47,009 bases of DNA from Proteiniborus ethanoligenes (GCF_900107485.1 NZ_FNQE01000029.1:1-47009); one strand, 5' to 3'. Positions 16,844 through 28,125 are shown, counted from the stretch's first letter. Notes: generated by a model not told the origin, from the sequence alone. Program-made: numbers and translations.

Positions 16844-17950
16844 ATGAATAGTAAAGACAGTAAACTTAAGATTTTTTTTGATAATGTAAAGTTTCCTGCA
16901 TTTGCTGTACTTATATCATTCGTAATTGGAGCTATATTTATAGTGATTTCAGGTAACAGTCCATTAGTAGCATATGGAGCGCTTTTTAGCGGTAGCTTTG
17001 GTAGCATACCTGTTTTTGGAGAAACATTGTTGAAAACTACTCCCCTTATATTTACTGGACTTGCAATAGCTTTTGCATTTAGATGTGGTTTATTTAATAT
17101 TGGTGCCGAAGGCCAGTATATTGCTGGAGCTATATCAACTGTAGCTGTAGCTTTTGTATTCCAAAACTTACCACATTTCCTTCTTGTTCCACTGATTTTT
17201 TTAGCTGGAGCACTTGGAGGGGCATTGTGGGCTTCTATAGTAGGATTTTTAAAATCTAAACTTGGAATACATGAGGTTATTACTAGTATAATGCTAAACT
17301 ATACAGCTATGTTTGTGGGGAACTATTTTATTAGAACTATTTTGAACCCTTCTACACTAGAAGGCAGTGCACAAAAAGCGCACACTGTATTATTACCGCA
17401 AGCAGCAAGGCTTACAAAGTTTAAGGATTTATTTCCTTCAATATTTGGACACTCAAGTGTAAATACAAGCTTAATAGTAGCCATACTATGTGCTTTTGTT
17501 GCATATTTTATTTTATTTAAAACTACATTAGGTTACGAAATACGTTCTGTTGGGCAGAGTCCATTTGCAGCAGAATATGGCGGTATAAGCATAACTAAAA
17601 ACCTGATTATATCAATGCTTATATCTGGTGCTTTTGCTGGGTTAGCAGGAACAGCACAGGTTGCAGGCTTGACTTATAAAGTAGATATGGCACCAGCTCT
17701 ACCAGGATATGGGTTTACAGGTATAGCAGTAGCTTTAGTAGGAAAGAATCATCCAATTGGTGTATTAGTAAGTGCTCTCCTTTTTGGAATACTTAGTAAT
17801 GGAGAAAGAAGAATGCAAATTGCTGGTATTCCAAAGGAAATCGTAGGAATAATTCAAGGAGTTATTATAATTTTCATCGCAGGCGAACAAATTGTAAAAA
17901 TTATATCTAAGCACAGAGAAAAAAAGAATAAAACTGAGGAGGTGGCATAA
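16844..17950 (+). CDS. Nucleoside ABC transporter permease (NupP-like)
   Basis: This 368-residue membrane protein of the BPD_transp_2 family has roughly eight to ten hydrophobic segments. FAFRCGLFNIGAEGQYIAGA near residue 75 and LGYEIRSVGQSPFAAEYGGI near residue 225 are typical; the latter is the cytoplasmic loop that contacts the ATPase. It begins 21 bases after the ATPase stop and overlaps the next gene by one base, so it is translationally coupled to its partner permease. Confidence 0.9.
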   Translation: MNSKDSKLKIFFDNVKFPAFAVLISFVIGAIFIVISGNSPLVAYGALFSGSFGSIPVFGETLLKTTPLIFTGLAIAFAFRCGLFNIGAEGQYIAGAISTVAVAFVFQNLPHFLLVPLIFLAGALGGALWASIVGFLKSKLGIHEVITSIMLNYTAMFVGNYFIRTILNPSTLEGSAQKAHTVLLPQAARLTKFKDLFPSIFGHSSVNTSLIVAILCAFVAYFILFKTTLGYEIRSVGQSPFAAEYGGISITKNLIISMLISGAFAGLAGTAQVAGLTYKVDMAPALPGYGFTGIAVALVGKNHPIGVLVSALLFGILSNGERRMQIAGIPKEIVGIIQGVIIIFIAGEQIVKIISKHREKKNKTEEVA

Positions 17951-18882
17951 TGCTTTTTATAATACTAGCTATACTTGCTTCAGCATTAAGACTAGCAACA
18001 CCTCTAATCTTTGCATCCTTAGGAGGAGTATTCTCCGAGAGATCAGGAGTTTTCAACATAGCCTTAGAAGGTATTATGATAATGGGGGCATTTTTTGCAG
18101 TTTTAACCACTCATTTTACCAACTCACCTTGGCTTGGTGTGCTAACTGCAATAATTGTAGGCATTATTACCTCTTTACTACTTGCTGTATTAGCAATACA
18201 TTTAAAAGCAGACCAAACTATTACAGGGGTAGCTATTAACCTTTTGGCTACAAGTTTGACAGCATATTTGCTAGAAATTATATGGCATAGATCAGGACAA
18301 ACTGACCCATTACAAAATAAAATGTTATCTAAAAACTTATTCCTAGGGCTTGAAAAAATACCTGTATTAGGAAGCTTTTTTGCACAATTACCTGTGTTTG
18401 TATATATGGCATTTATAATGGTTGCTGTGTCATACTATGTATTGTGGAAAACACCTTTTGGATTAAGGGTTAGATCAGTAGGAGAACATCCAAGAGCAGC
18501 AGATACAGTTGGTATAAATGTATATAAGACAAGATATATTTGTGTAATGATAAGTGGAGCTTTAGCAGGGCTTGCAGGAGCTTCTCTATCATTAGGCGCT
18601 GTAAACCTTTTTAGAGAAGGAATGACTGCTGGAAAAGGTTTTATAGCTATAGCAGCTATGATATTTGGTAAGTGGCATCCAGTAGGAGCTATGCTAGCAA
18701 GCATTTTCTTTGGGCTTACAGAAGCTATACAGATACAAGCATCTATGCTAGGCTTAAAGGTGCCATCAGAATTTTTACAGGCATTGCCATATATAGCAAC
18801 TATCCTTGCTCTCGTAGGAGTAGTTGGTAGAGCTGTAGGACCAGCAGCAGGCGGTAAGCCTTATGATAAAGGTGAAAAGTAA
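17950..18882 (+). CDS. Nucleoside ABC transporter permease (NupQ-like)
   Basis: This 310-residue BPD_transp_2 permease begins in the overlap TAATG with the previous gene. Family features are GVFSERSGVFNIALEGIMIM near residue 25 and FGLRVRSVGEHPRAADTVGI near residue 175. It forms the second half of the membrane channel. The last residues GPAAGGKPYDKGEK are hydrophilic and cytoplasmic. It closes the four-gene importer. Confidence 0.9.
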   Translation: MLFIILAILASALRLATPLIFASLGGVFSERSGVFNIALEGIMIMGAFFAVLTTHFTNSPWLGVLTAIIVGIITSLLLAVLAIHLKADQTITGVAINLLATSLTAYLLEIIWHRSGQTDPLQNKMLSKNLFLGLEKIPVLGSFFAQLPVFVYMAFIMVAVSYYVLWKTPFGLRVRSVGEHPRAADTVGINVYKTRYICVMISGALAGLAGASLSLGAVNLFREGMTAGKGFIAIAAMIFGKWHPVGAMLASIFFGLTEAIQIQASMLGLKVPSEFLQALPYIATILALVGVVGRAVGPAAGGKPYDKGEK

Positions 18883-18938
18883 GAGAATATTTGTTTAAGT
18901 GTAAAACATAAATTAATAAAATATATATATACTTACAG

Positions 18939-19032
18939 AGATCCTTCGATGACACTTAGGATAAAACAGCTATAGCTCCTCTTATTCTTTTAGGACTATG
19001 CCTTTTCATCAATTAAGTGTAATGAAGGATCT
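18939..19032. repeat. Inverted-repeat element of about 94 bases
   Basis: The left arm AGATCCTTCGATGACACTTA (18939-18958) pairs with the right arm TAAGTGTAATGAAGGATCT with one mismatch and a one-base bulge. The interior also pairs partly. It resembles a small mobile or REP-like element, or a long hairpin that ends the transporter transcript. Confidence 0.55.
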
Positions 19033-19072
19033 ATTTTATTTACGAAATGTGAGAAGTATATATTATTAATTT

Positions 19073-19101
19073 TTGAGTAAAGTATTATTATCTGGTATAA
19101 T
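19073..19101 (+). promoter_or_regulatory. Extended -10 promoter of rpoN
   Basis: TTGAGT and TATAAT are separated by 17 bases, with TG one base upstream of the -10 box. Confidence 0.75.
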
Positions 19102-19126
19102 AGTACTATAAAGATTAACATAGTAA

Positions 19127-19157
19127 GTGATACCAAAGTAATATTACTTTGTGATAC
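19127..19157 (+). promoter_or_regulatory. Possible operator in the rpoN leader
   Basis: The perfect 16-base palindrome AAAGTAATATTACTTT (19135-19150) is flanked by two direct copies of GTGATAC (19127-19133 and 19151-19157). It lies about 20 bases downstream of the expected transcript start, where a bound repressor would block elongation. The binding protein is unknown. Confidence 0.45.
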
Positions 19158-19195
19158 TTTAATTTGAATCCATTATTATGTAGGGAGTGAGCCAT

Positions 19196-20575
19196 ATGCG
19201 TCTAGGATTTGATTTAACATTGGAACAAGCACAAAAATTAATAATGACTCCAGAGTTAAGACAAGCTATTCAGATACTTCAGTTTACTAGTCAAGAGCTA
19301 TGGCAATATGTAGAAAGCCAGATGGAGGCTAATCCGTTATTAGAGATGGAGAATAAGCGAGAGCCTGAAGAGAATATAGAAGAAATAAAAAATAAAAATG
19401 AGGAAATAGATTGGAAAGAGTATATTAATGAGTATGACGATATAAGCTATGCTAGCTCTTATAACAAGGACGAAAAAGAAACTACATTTGAGAGCTATGT
19501 TTCTTCACCCACTTCTCTAAAAGAGCATTTGCTTTTTCAACTAAACCTTTCAATACTAGATAAGAAGCAAAGAGAAATAGGAGAATTTATTATTGAAAAC
19601 ATAGATAAAAATGGATATCTAATTAATAATATAGAGGAAATTTCAGAACAGTTAGGTGTAGAGCCCAAGCATGTAGAAAACGTTGTCAAATTTGTTCAAA
19701 CCTTTGAGCCTATAGGTGTATGCGCAAGAGACTTAAAAGAATGCTTACTACTTCAATTAGAGCTAAAAGGCATAGAAAACTCTGATGTGAAAGCAGTTAT
19801 AAAAAATCATTTAGAGGATGTAGCACAAAATAGAATAGCTAAAATTTCAAAGGAATTGAATATTACTGTTCAGAATGTCCAATGGATATGTGATTTAATT
19901 AAATCCTTAGAGCCTAAGCCAGGAAGAGGGTTTGCACATGATAGTGACGACATTAAATATATAACTCCTGATGTGTACTTATATTATGTAGATGGAGAAT
20001 ATATTATTAGTGTAAATGAATCTTCTACTCCTAGACTAATTATTAACAACTACTATAGACAGCTCTTGACTAGGACAAGTGATGAAAGTACGGCAAACTT
20101 TCTTACAGATAGGTTAAATTCAGCTACATGGTTAATAAGAAGCATAGAGCAGAGAAGAATGACAATATATAAAGTAGTAGAGTCTATACTAAAATTTCAA
20201 ATAGAGTTTTTTGAAAAGGGCAAGCAGTCATTAAAACCACTTACATTAAAAGATATAGCAGATGATATTGGTGTCCATGAATCAACTGTTAGTAGAGCTA
20301 CTAATGGAAAGTATATACAGACACCTAGAGGATTATTTGAGCTAAAATACTTCTTTTCTAGTGGTGTTTCTACAGGAGATGGTGGCATATCTTCAACAAG
20401 TATTAAATCTATTATAAAAGAAATAATAGATGAGGAAAATCCTAAAAAACCACTAAGCGACCAGCAAATAGTAAAAATTCTTAAATCAAAAAATATTGAT
20501 ATCTCCAGAAGAACAGTAGCTAAATATCGTGATGAACTAGGTATCCCATCTTCATCAGGCAGAAGGAGATTTTAA
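19196..20575 (+). CDS. rpoN: RNA polymerase sigma-54 factor
   Basis: This 459-residue protein starts at ATG 19196 after GGGAG. Region I is Gln/Leu-rich: MTPELRQAIQILQFTSQEL with NPLLE, the stretch that contacts enhancer-binding proteins. An acidic linker follows to about residue 100, then the core-binding domain. The HTH reads TLKDIADDIGVHESTVSRAT, and the RpoN box ISRRTVAKYRDELGIPSS sits near the C-terminus and binds the -24 element. The gene precedes cggR, a common order in Firmicutes. Its activators and target promoters are not in the window. Confidence 0.95.
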   Translation: MRLGFDLTLEQAQKLIMTPELRQAIQILQFTSQELWQYVESQMEANPLLEMENKREPEENIEEIKNKNEEIDWKEYINEYDDISYASSYNKDEKETTFESYVSSPTSLKEHLLFQLNLSILDKKQREIGEFIIENIDKNGYLINNIEEISEQLGVEPKHVENVVKFVQTFEPIGVCARDLKECLLLQLELKGIENSDVKAVIKNHLEDVAQNRIAKISKELNITVQNVQWICDLIKSLEPKPGRGFAHDSDDIKYITPDVYLYYVDGEYIISVNESSTPRLIINNYYRQLLTRTSDESTANFLTDRLNSATWLIRSIEQRRMTIYKVVESILKFQIEFFEKGKQSLKPLTLKDIADDIGVHESTVSRATNGKYIQTPRGLFELKYFFSSGVSTGDGGISSTSIKSIIKEIIDEENPKKPLSDQQIVKILKSKNIDISRRTVAKYRDELGIPSSSGRRRF

Positions 20576-20585
20576 GCATACTATA

Positions 20586-20619
20586 CAAACAGGAAAGGAA
20601 TCAGAATCCTTCCTGTTTG
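20586..20619 (+). terminator. Terminator-like hairpin after rpoN
   Basis: CAAACAGGAAAGGA pairs with TCCTTCCTGTTTG with a single bulged A and a short loop. A T run (about 20632-20638) lies slightly further down. Confidence 0.7.
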
Positions 20620-20659
20620 GTACAAAATATGTTTTTTTATTAACAAACTCAACAAGGTA

Positions 20660-20688
20660 TTGATTTTTAGAAAGACTATATATATAAT
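20660..20688 (+). promoter_or_regulatory. Promoter of the cggR-glycolysis operon
   Basis: TTGATT and TATAAT are separated by 17 bases, giving a start near 20695, upstream of the CggR operator. Confidence 0.65.
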
Positions 20689-20717
20689 GAAGATGTACCA
20701 TTTTTTTATGAAAATCT

Positions 20718-20753
20718 TGGGACAATATCATCATATACGGGACAATATCCGAC
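20718..20753 (+). promoter_or_regulatory. CggR operator
   Basis: Two tandem sites with a 20-base period read TGGGAC-N6-ATCA and, after four bases, CGGGAC-N6-CGAC. The arrangement matches the B. subtilis CggR operator, two tandem CGGGAC-N6-TGTC sites four bases apart. It lies downstream of the promoter and before cggR, the expected position. Binding should block transcription until glycolytic intermediates such as fructose-1,6-bisphosphate release the repressor. Confidence 0.75.
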
Positions 20754-20854
20754 CAATATGCATGATATACAACAAAGATTAAAATACTATTTATAGTAAA
20801 AATCTAATAAGATAGTAATTAACATTTTATGATGGAACTTTAGGTTGTACGCTT

Positions 20855-20877
20855 TGTCGATGGGTCATTTTTCGACA
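20855..20877 (+). promoter_or_regulatory. Inverted repeat in the cggR leader
   Basis: TGTCGA (20855-20860) and TCGACA (20872-20877) are separated by 11 bases, close to the ribosome binding site. It may be a small leader hairpin or a secondary operator. Confidence 0.3.
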
Positions 20878-20911
20878 CATTGGCCCACTATCGTCCAAGA
20901 GGGGTGGTTTT

Positions 20912-21955
20912 ATGAAGGATTTACTAGAGCTTCAAAGAAAAATTGTACCAGAAATAATCGATATTCTAGAAAAACGATACATAATACTTAGAAATATATA
21001 TTATAATCAACCCATAGGAAGAAGAGCTCTAGCAAACAGCTTAAACGTAGGAGAAAGAGTTATAAGAACGGAAGTAAGTGTTTTAAAAGAGCAAGGACTT
21101 CTATGCATTGAAACTAACGGTATGAATGTAACAGAAGAGGGAAGATTAATAATTGAAAGATTAAAAGACTATATTCATGGACTTAAGGGTCTCAATAATC
21201 TAGAGAAAAAGATTCAGGATATGCTAAATATAAATAGGGTATATATTGTACCAGGGGATTCAAGTGAAGATATAATAACCTTTAAGGATATGGGTAAAAC
21301 TGCATCTCTCCTCATAAAGCAATTAATTAAAGATGGCGACATTATAGGAATTACTGGTGGAACAACTATGGCACAGGTAGCAGAAGAAATGACTGCTGAC
21401 AAAAATAAAAAAGATGTGCTTGTGATACCAGCCAGGGGAGGATTAGGTAAAGATCTTGAAACACAGTCCAATAACATTGCTGCAAGCTTAGCAAAGAAAA
21501 TAGGTGGCAGCTATAGACTGCTTCAAGTTCCTGATAATGTAGGAGGAGAAGCCTTAAAGGCCTTAATGACAGTTCATGAAATCAAAGAGGTCTTAGATAT
21601 GATTAAAAATATGAATGTACTCATATTTGGCATTGGAAGAGCAGATGTAATGGCTCAAAGAAGAGAATTGGAGCCAGACAAGATAGAAAAAATAAAAAAA
21701 GAAGGTGCTGTAGCAGAAGCCTTTGGGCATTATTTTAATACAGATGGTAATATTGTATTAGAAACCAGCACAATAGGCTTATCCTTGGACGATTTTAAGG
21801 GCATAGATACTGTAATTGGCGTTGCTAGTGGAAAAGAAAAAGCAGAAGCTATTATTGCTATAAGTAAATTGCATAGTAATATGACCCTTGTAATTGATGA
21901 AGGAGCTGCAAGAAAAATATTAACAATGTCTAAAAATGCTACTATAAGCAAGTAG
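20912..21955 (+). CDS. cggR: Central glycolytic genes regulator CggR (SorC/DeoR family)
   Basis: This 347-residue repressor has an N-terminal winged helix with [20 protein letters not shown] (residues 33-52) and a C-terminal sugar-phosphate-binding domain starting near residue 95. Family motifs include [36 protein letters not shown], and [10 protein letters not shown]. It stands first in the operon with gap, pgk, tpiA, gpmI and eno, the classic CggR arrangement, and the operator at 20718-20753 supports autoregulation. The ribosome binding site is GAGGGGTGG. Confidence 0.93.
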   Translation: MKDLLELQRKIVPEIIDILEKRYIILRNIYYNQPIGRRALANSLNVGERVIRTEVSVLKEQGLLCIETNGMNVTEEGRLIIERLKDYIHGLKGLNNLEKKIQDMLNINRVYIVPGDSSEDIITFKDMGKTASLLIKQLIKDGDIIGITGGTTMAQVAEEMTADKNKKDVLVIPARGGLGKDLETQSNNIAASLAKKIGGSYRLLQVPDNVGGEALKALMTVHEIKEVLDMIKNMNVLIFGIGRADVMAQRRELEPDKIEKIKKEGAVAEAFGHYFNTDGNIVLETSTIGLSLDDFKGIDTVIGVASGKEKAEAIIAISKLHSNMTLVIDEGAARKILTMSKNATISK

Positions 21956-21981
21956 CTAATAATATAAAAGGAGGAATTTTA

Positions 21982-22992
21982 ATGTCAATTAAAGTTGCTA
22001 TTAATGGATTTGGTAGAATAGGAAGGAATGTAATGAGAATTGCTTTTGAGGACAATGTAAAAGAGCTAGAAATAGTTGCAGTAAACAGTTCTCAAAAACC
22101 AGCTGATTTAGCACATTTATTCAAGTACGATACTTGTTTTGGTAAGTTTGAGGGTACAATTGACTCAACAGAAGATAGCTTAATCGTAAATGGTAAAAGT
22201 GTAAAAGTAGTAAACAGTAGAGATCCAGAAGGCTTACCTTGGGCAGAGCTTGGAGTAGACCTAGTTATTGAGTCATCAGGTAAGTTTAGAGATAAGGAAG
22301 GAAATATGAAGCATATAAAAGCAGGTGCGAAGAAAGTATTAATTACAGCACCAGCTAAAAATGAAGACGTAACAATAGTTATGGGTGTTAACGAAAAGGA
22401 TTATGATCATGAGAAACATCAAATAGTTTCAAATGCATCATGTACAACAAACTGTTTAGCACCATTTGCTAAAGTAATAGTAGAAAAGTTTGGAGTTGTA
22501 AAAGGATTAATGACAACAGTACATGCCTATACAAATGATCAAAGAATCCTTGATGGTTCCCATAAGGATTTAAGAAGAGCAAGAGCTGCTGCTGAGTCTA
22601 TAATACCTACAACAACAGGTGCTGCTAAGGCAGTAGCATTAGTTATTCCTGAATTAAAAGGAAAGCTAAATGGTATGGCAATGAGAGTTCCAACACCTAC
22701 AGTGTCAGTAGTAGACGTAGTATTTGAGGTAGAAAAGTCTACAACTGCTGAAGAGGTAAATAATGTATTAAGAGAAGCTGCAGAAGGTGAATTAAAAGGC
22801 ATATTAGGCTATTCAGATGAGCCATTAGTTTCAATAGATTATAAGAAAGATTCACGTTCATCAATTATAGATGGATTATCAACAATGGTAATAGACAATA
22901 TGGTTAAAATAGTATCTTGGTATGACAACGAATGGGGATATTCAGCAAGAGTTGTAGATACTGCAGTTTTAATGGCAAATAAGTGGAAGTAA
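21982..22992 (+). CDS. gap: Glyceraldehyde-3-phosphate dehydrogenase
   Basis: This 336-residue type I GAPDH has the NAD-binding start [18 protein letters not shown] and the active-site signature [12 protein letters not shown] with the catalytic Cys. The His partner lies in [11 protein letters not shown], and the C-terminus has [14 protein letters not shown]. It oxidises glyceraldehyde 3-phosphate to 1,3-bisphosphoglycerate. It starts after AAAGGAGGA, 26 bases past cggR, and is followed by a strong hairpin, so it may be expressed above the later glycolytic genes. Confidence 0.97.
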   Translation: MSIKVAINGFGRIGRNVMRIAFEDNVKELEIVAVNSSQKPADLAHLFKYDTCFGKFEGTIDSTEDSLIVNGKSVKVVNSRDPEGLPWAELGVDLVIESSGKFRDKEGNMKHIKAGAKKVLITAPAKNEDVTIVMGVNEKDYDHEKHQIVSNASCTTNCLAPFAKVIVEKFGVVKGLMTTVHAYTNDQRILDGSHKDLRRARAAAESIIPTTTGAAKAVALVIPELKGKLNGMAMRVPTPTVSVVDVVFEVEKSTTAEEVNNVLREAAEGELKGILGYSDEPLVSIDYKKDSRSSIIDGLSTMVIDNMVKIVSWYDNEWGYSARVVDTAVLMANKWK

Positions 22993-23001
22993 TAAATGGG
23001 A

Positions 23002-23030
23002 CCGGTTTAATAGCTTAGCTATTAAACCGG
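23002..23030 (+). terminator. Hairpin between gap and pgk
   Basis: CCGGTTTAATAGCT and AGCTATTAAACCGG form a perfect 14-base stem around one base, followed by CTTTT. It probably reduces read-through into pgk or stabilises the cggR-gap message. Confidence 0.75.
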
Positions 23031-23135
23031 CTTTTAAGCACTTTAGAAGTATAATCCATAACCATACACATGAACAGGGTAAATTCCCTTGATAGAAGTC
23101 TATATTATCTTTAGCACCATTAAGGAGGATATATT

Positions 23136-24329
23136 ATGTTAAATAAAAAAAGTATAGAAGATTTAAATGTATCTGGAAAAAGAGTATTGGTAAGATGCGA
23201 CTTTAATGTTCCCATGAATGACAAGGGTGAAATAACCGATGATAGAAGAATAAGAAGTGCACTTCCAACTATTGAGTACATAATGAAAAATGGTGGAAAG
23301 GCTATTGTAATGTCTCATTTCGGAAGACCAAAAGGAGAACCTAATCCTAAATACACATTAGAGCCTATAGCAAAAAGATTAAGCGAACTACTAAATAAAG
23401 AAGTTATATTCGCTAAAGATGACGTGGTAGTAAGTGATAAGACTAAAGAAATAGTAGACAACATGAAGGAATCAGATGTTGTATTGTTGGAAAATACAAG
23501 ATTTAGAAAAGAAGAAGAAAAAAATGGAGAAGAATTTGCTAAGCAATTAGCATCTCTAGGAGAACTATTTGTAAATGATGCCTTTGGCACTGCACATAGA
23601 GCTCATGCATCTAATGTAGGACTAAGCAGTCAGCTACCATCAGCATCAGGATATTTGGTTAAAAAGGAAATAGAAGTTATGGGTAAGGCAATGTCCAATC
23701 CAGAGAGACCGTTTGTGGCTATTCTTGGTGGAGCAAAGGTATCTGATAAAATTGGTGTAATAGAGAACTTCCTTGATAAAGTAGATAGTTTGCTTATCGG
23801 TGGTGGAATGGCTTATACATTCTTAAAAGCTCAAGGCTTAGAAATAGGAAAATCACTAGTTGAAGACGATAAGCTAGATTTAGCTAAAGAGCTAATACAA
23901 AAGGCAAAAGAAAAAAATGTAAACCTTATACTACCTGTAGATATAGTAGTAGCTAGTGAATTTAATAATGAAGCCCAGTTTAAAACTGTTAGTATAGATA
24001 ATATACCTGAAGATATGATGGGACTAGATATTGGTGAAAAGACGATAGAAGGCTTTTCAAAGGTAATAAAAGAAGCTAAGACTATTCTGTGGAATGGACC
24101 TATGGGAGTATTTGAAATGCCTAACTTTGCTAAGGGAACTAATGCTATAGCAAAGGCAATGTCAGAGGCTGAAGGAATAACTATTGTCGGTGGAGGAGAT
24201 AGTGCGGCTGCAGTAGAGCAAACAGGACTAGATAGCAAAATGACACATATATCTACAGGAGGAGGAGCATCCCTAGAGTTTTTTGAGGGAAAAATCCTTC
24301 CTGGTATTGCTGCAATAGACAATAAGTAA
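23136..24329 (+). CDS. pgk: Phosphoglycerate kinase
   Basis: This 397-residue protein is of normal bacterial length. The substrate-binding [12 protein letters not shown] and the conserved HFGRPKG lie in the N-domain. The hinge and nucleotide-binding features include [20 protein letters not shown] and the C-terminal [14 protein letters not shown] with [14 protein letters not shown]. It makes ATP from 1,3-bisphosphoglycerate. It starts after TAAGGAGG and ends 13 bases before tpiA's first ATG. Confidence 0.97.
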   Translation: MLNKKSIEDLNVSGKRVLVRCDFNVPMNDKGEITDDRRIRSALPTIEYIMKNGGKAIVMSHFGRPKGEPNPKYTLEPIAKRLSELLNKEVIFAKDDVVVSDKTKEIVDNMKESDVVLLENTRFRKEEEKNGEEFAKQLASLGELFVNDAFGTAHRAHASNVGLSSQLPSASGYLVKKEIEVMGKAMSNPERPFVAILGGAKVSDKIGVIENFLDKVDSLLIGGGMAYTFLKAQGLEIGKSLVEDDKLDLAKELIQKAKEKNVNLILPVDIVVASEFNNEAQFKTVSIDNIPEDMMGLDIGEKTIEGFSKVIKEAKTILWNGPMGVFEMPNFAKGTNAIAKAMSEAEGITIVGGGDSAAAVEQTGLDSKMTHISTGGGASLEFFEGKILPGIAAIDNK

Positions 24330-24345
24330 AAAGGGAGGTAGCATG

Positions 24346-25089
24346 ATGAGAACGCCTATTATAGCTGGTAATTGGAAGATGAACAAGACTATAGAGGAAG
24401 CTATAGATTTAGTTAAAGAGATAAAGAGCGGATTAAAAAAAGATGTAGAAACAGTTGTATGTGTTCCATTTACCACATTAAGTCAGGTGAAAAAAGAAAT
24501 AGAAGGTACAGAGCTAAAAATCGGAGCACAAAATATGCATTGGGAAGAAAGTGGAGCTTTTACAGGAGAAATATCTCCTTTAATGCTTAAAGAAATTGGA
24601 GTAGATTATGTGATAATAGGTCACTCTGAAAGAAGACAATATTTTGGAGAAACGGACGAGATAGTAAACAAAAAAACAAAGGCTGCTTTAAAGCATAATA
24701 TAAATCCTATAGTATGTGTAGGTGAAACCTTAGCACAAAGAGAAAAGAATATTCATAAAGAACTAGTAGAATCTCAAATACTAAAAGCTTTAGACCATAT
24801 AGATGATGAGGAAGTTATTAAGATAGTTATTGCATATGAGCCAATATGGGCAATAGGCACAGGTAAAACAGCTACAAGTGAAGAAGCTAATGATATGATA
24901 TCATTCATAAGAAATATACTGCGAGATAAATATAGTCAAGACATATCAGAAAAAGTTAGAATACAGTATGGCGGTAGTGTTAAATCCAGCAATATCGCTG
25001 AAATAATGAGTCAATCAGATATTGATGGGGCACTTGTAGGAGGAGCCAGCTTAAAGTCAGACGAATTTATTAAGCTAATTAGGTTCTAG
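24346..25089 (+). CDS. tpiA: Triosephosphate isomerase
   Basis: This 247-residue TIM barrel starts MRTPIIAGNWKMNKT. The second of two tandem ATGs (24346) is chosen because it sits 7 bases after GGGAGG and gives the usual family start; 24343 is the alternative. Catalytic Lys is in NWKMN, catalytic His in VIIGHSERRQYF, and Glu in AYEPIWAIGTGKTA, with the phosphate-binding loop GGSVKSSN and GALVGGASL. It interconverts dihydroxyacetone phosphate and glyceraldehyde 3-phosphate. Confidence 0.97.
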   Translation: MRTPIIAGNWKMNKTIEEAIDLVKEIKSGLKKDVETVVCVPFTTLSQVKKEIEGTELKIGAQNMHWEESGAFTGEISPLMLKEIGVDYVIIGHSERRQYFGETDEIVNKKTKAALKHNINPIVCVGETLAQREKNIHKELVESQILKALDHIDDEEVIKIVIAYEPIWAIGTGKTATSEEANDMISFIRNILRDKYSQDISEKVRIQYGGSVKSSNIAEIMSQSDIDGALVGGASLKSDEFIKLIRF

Positions 25090-25104
25090 TAAGGAGATGC
25101 AAAT

Positions 25105-26637
25105 ATGACGAAAAACTTAGTGGCTATTATTATATTAGACGGTTGGGGATTAGGGAAGAAATACGAAGGGAATGCAATATTAAAGGCCTACACTCCTAAC
25201 TATAGAATGTTAACAGAAAATTATCCAAGTACTACATTAGAAGCTAGTGGATTATCCGTAGGTCTTCCTGCTGGGCAAATGGGTAATTCTGAAGTAGGGC
25301 ATTTAAATATAGGTGCTGGTAGAATTGTATATCAAGAGTTAACTAGGATAACTAAATCAATAGAAAATGAAGAGTTTTTTAGTAAAGAAGAATTTTTAAA
25401 AGCTATAGAAAATTGTAAAGAGAATACTTCAAAACTACACTTGTTTGGACTTTTATCAGATGGAGGAGTTCATAGTCACAACACTCATTTATATGCTCTG
25501 CTAGAGCTTGCTAAAAAACATGGCTTAAAAGAAGTATATGTACACTGCTTCTTGGATGGTAGAGATGTGCCACCTCAAAGTGGAAAAAGGTATCTAGAGG
25601 AGTTGGAGAGTAAACTAGATGAAATAGGAGTTGGAAGGATTGCTACTGTTTCGGGAAGATATTATGCAATGGATAGAGATAAAAGATGGGATAGAGTTCA
25701 GCTTGCTTATGATGCTTTAATACTTGGAAAGGGTATAACAGCAGGCTCAGCATTAGAGATTATTAATAAATCCTATGCAGATAATATAACAGATGAATTC
25801 GTAGTACCATCTGTTATATTCAACAATAATAAGCCTATAGCAACAGTAGAGGATAAGGACTCTGTAATATTCTTTAATTTCAGACCAGATAGAGCAAGAG
25901 AGCTTACTAGAGCTTTTGTAGACACAGAATTTGAAGGTTTTGAGCGTAGCAAGAAAGTCAATACTTACTATGTATGTATGACGCAATACGACAAAACCAT
26001 AGAAAATGTCCAAGTAGCTTATAAACCCCAATCCCATACAAACACATTAGGAGAGTATATAAGCTCATTAGGCATGAAGCAGCTTAGAATTGCAGAAACA
26101 GAAAAATATGCCCACGTTACATTCTTTTTTAATGGTGGGGTCGAAAAACCTAACGAAGGAGAGGAAAGAGTGCTTATACCTTCTCCTAAAGTAGCTACAT
26201 ATGATTTAAAACCAGAAATGAGTGCAATAGAAGTAAAAGAGGAAGTAATAAGAAGAATTAAGAGTAAGGAATATAATTTTATTGTGCTGAACTTTGCTAA
26301 TCCAGATATGGTAGGCCATACTGGAGATGTTAGTGCAGCAATAAAGGCTGTAGAAACTGTTGATTCATGTCTAGGTGAGATAGTGAAAGAAATACAGAAT
26401 CATAATGGAAAGGTACTTATTACAGCGGACCATGGGAATGCTGAAGAAATGATAGAGGAAGAAACAGGCGGCACACTTACTGCACATACAGTAAACAGAG
26501 TTCCATGTATCATTGTAGGAGAAGGAAATGTAAAGCTTAGAGAGGGTATTTTAGCAGATATAGCACCTACTCTTTTAGATATGATGGAGGTAAACATTCC
26601 CCGGGAAATGACTGGGAAATCATTAATTATTAAGTAA
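25105..26637 (+). CDS. gpmI: 2,3-bisphosphoglycerate-independent phosphoglycerate mutase
   Basis: This 510-residue alkaline-phosphatase-fold enzyme binds two Mn ions. The first metal site IILDGWGLG is at the N-terminus, and the nucleophile Ser is in GQMGNSEVGHLNIGAGRI. Substrate residues appear in HCFLDGRDVPP and FNFRPDRARELTR. C-terminal metal ligands lie in NFANPDMVGHTGD and LITADHGNAEEM. It converts 3- to 2-phosphoglycerate and starts 15 bases after tpiA with AAGGAGA. Confidence 0.97.
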   Translation: MTKNLVAIIILDGWGLGKKYEGNAILKAYTPNYRMLTENYPSTTLEASGLSVGLPAGQMGNSEVGHLNIGAGRIVYQELTRITKSIENEEFFSKEEFLKAIENCKENTSKLHLFGLLSDGGVHSHNTHLYALLELAKKHGLKEVYVHCFLDGRDVPPQSGKRYLEELESKLDEIGVGRIATVSGRYYAMDRDKRWDRVQLAYDALILGKGITAGSALEIINKSYADNITDEFVVPSVIFNNNKPIATVEDKDSVIFFNFRPDRARELTRAFVDTEFEGFERSKKVNTYYVCMTQYDKTIENVQVAYKPQSHTNTLGEYISSLGMKQLRIAETEKYAHVTFFFNGGVEKPNEGEERVLIPSPKVATYDLKPEMSAIEVKEEVIRRIKSKEYNFIVLNFANPDMVGHTGDVSAAIKAVETVDSCLGEIVKEIQNHNGKVLITADHGNAEEMIEEETGGTLTAHTVNRVPCIIVGEGNVKLREGILADIAPTLLDMMEVNIPREMTGKSLIIK

Positions 26638-26638
26638 G

Positions 26639-28052
<1,414 letters not shown>

Positions 28053-28083
28053 TATTATTAAATGTGAATTATTAACTTAAAAA

Positions 28084-28125
28084 AGCCGAATAATATTAAT
28101 GAAATTTTGTTAATATTATTCGGCT
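28084..28125. terminator. Terminator hairpin ending the glycolytic operon
   Basis: AGCCGAATAATATTAA pairs perfectly with TTAATATTATTCGGCT across 10 bases. No clean T run follows, but AAAA precedes it. Confidence 0.75.

Larger units (their letters stand above)
18883..19195. other. Intergenic region before rpoN
   Basis: It holds no gene. It contains a 94-base imperfect inverted-repeat element (18939-19032), an extended -10 promoter (19073-19101) and a symmetrical operator-like site (19127-19157), each listed separately. Confidence 0.7.
20576..20911. other. Intergenic region between rpoN and cggR
   Basis: It has no gene. In order it holds a terminator, a promoter, a CggR-type operator and an inverted repeat TGTCGA...TCGACA just before the cggR ribosome binding site. 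Confidence 0.75.
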
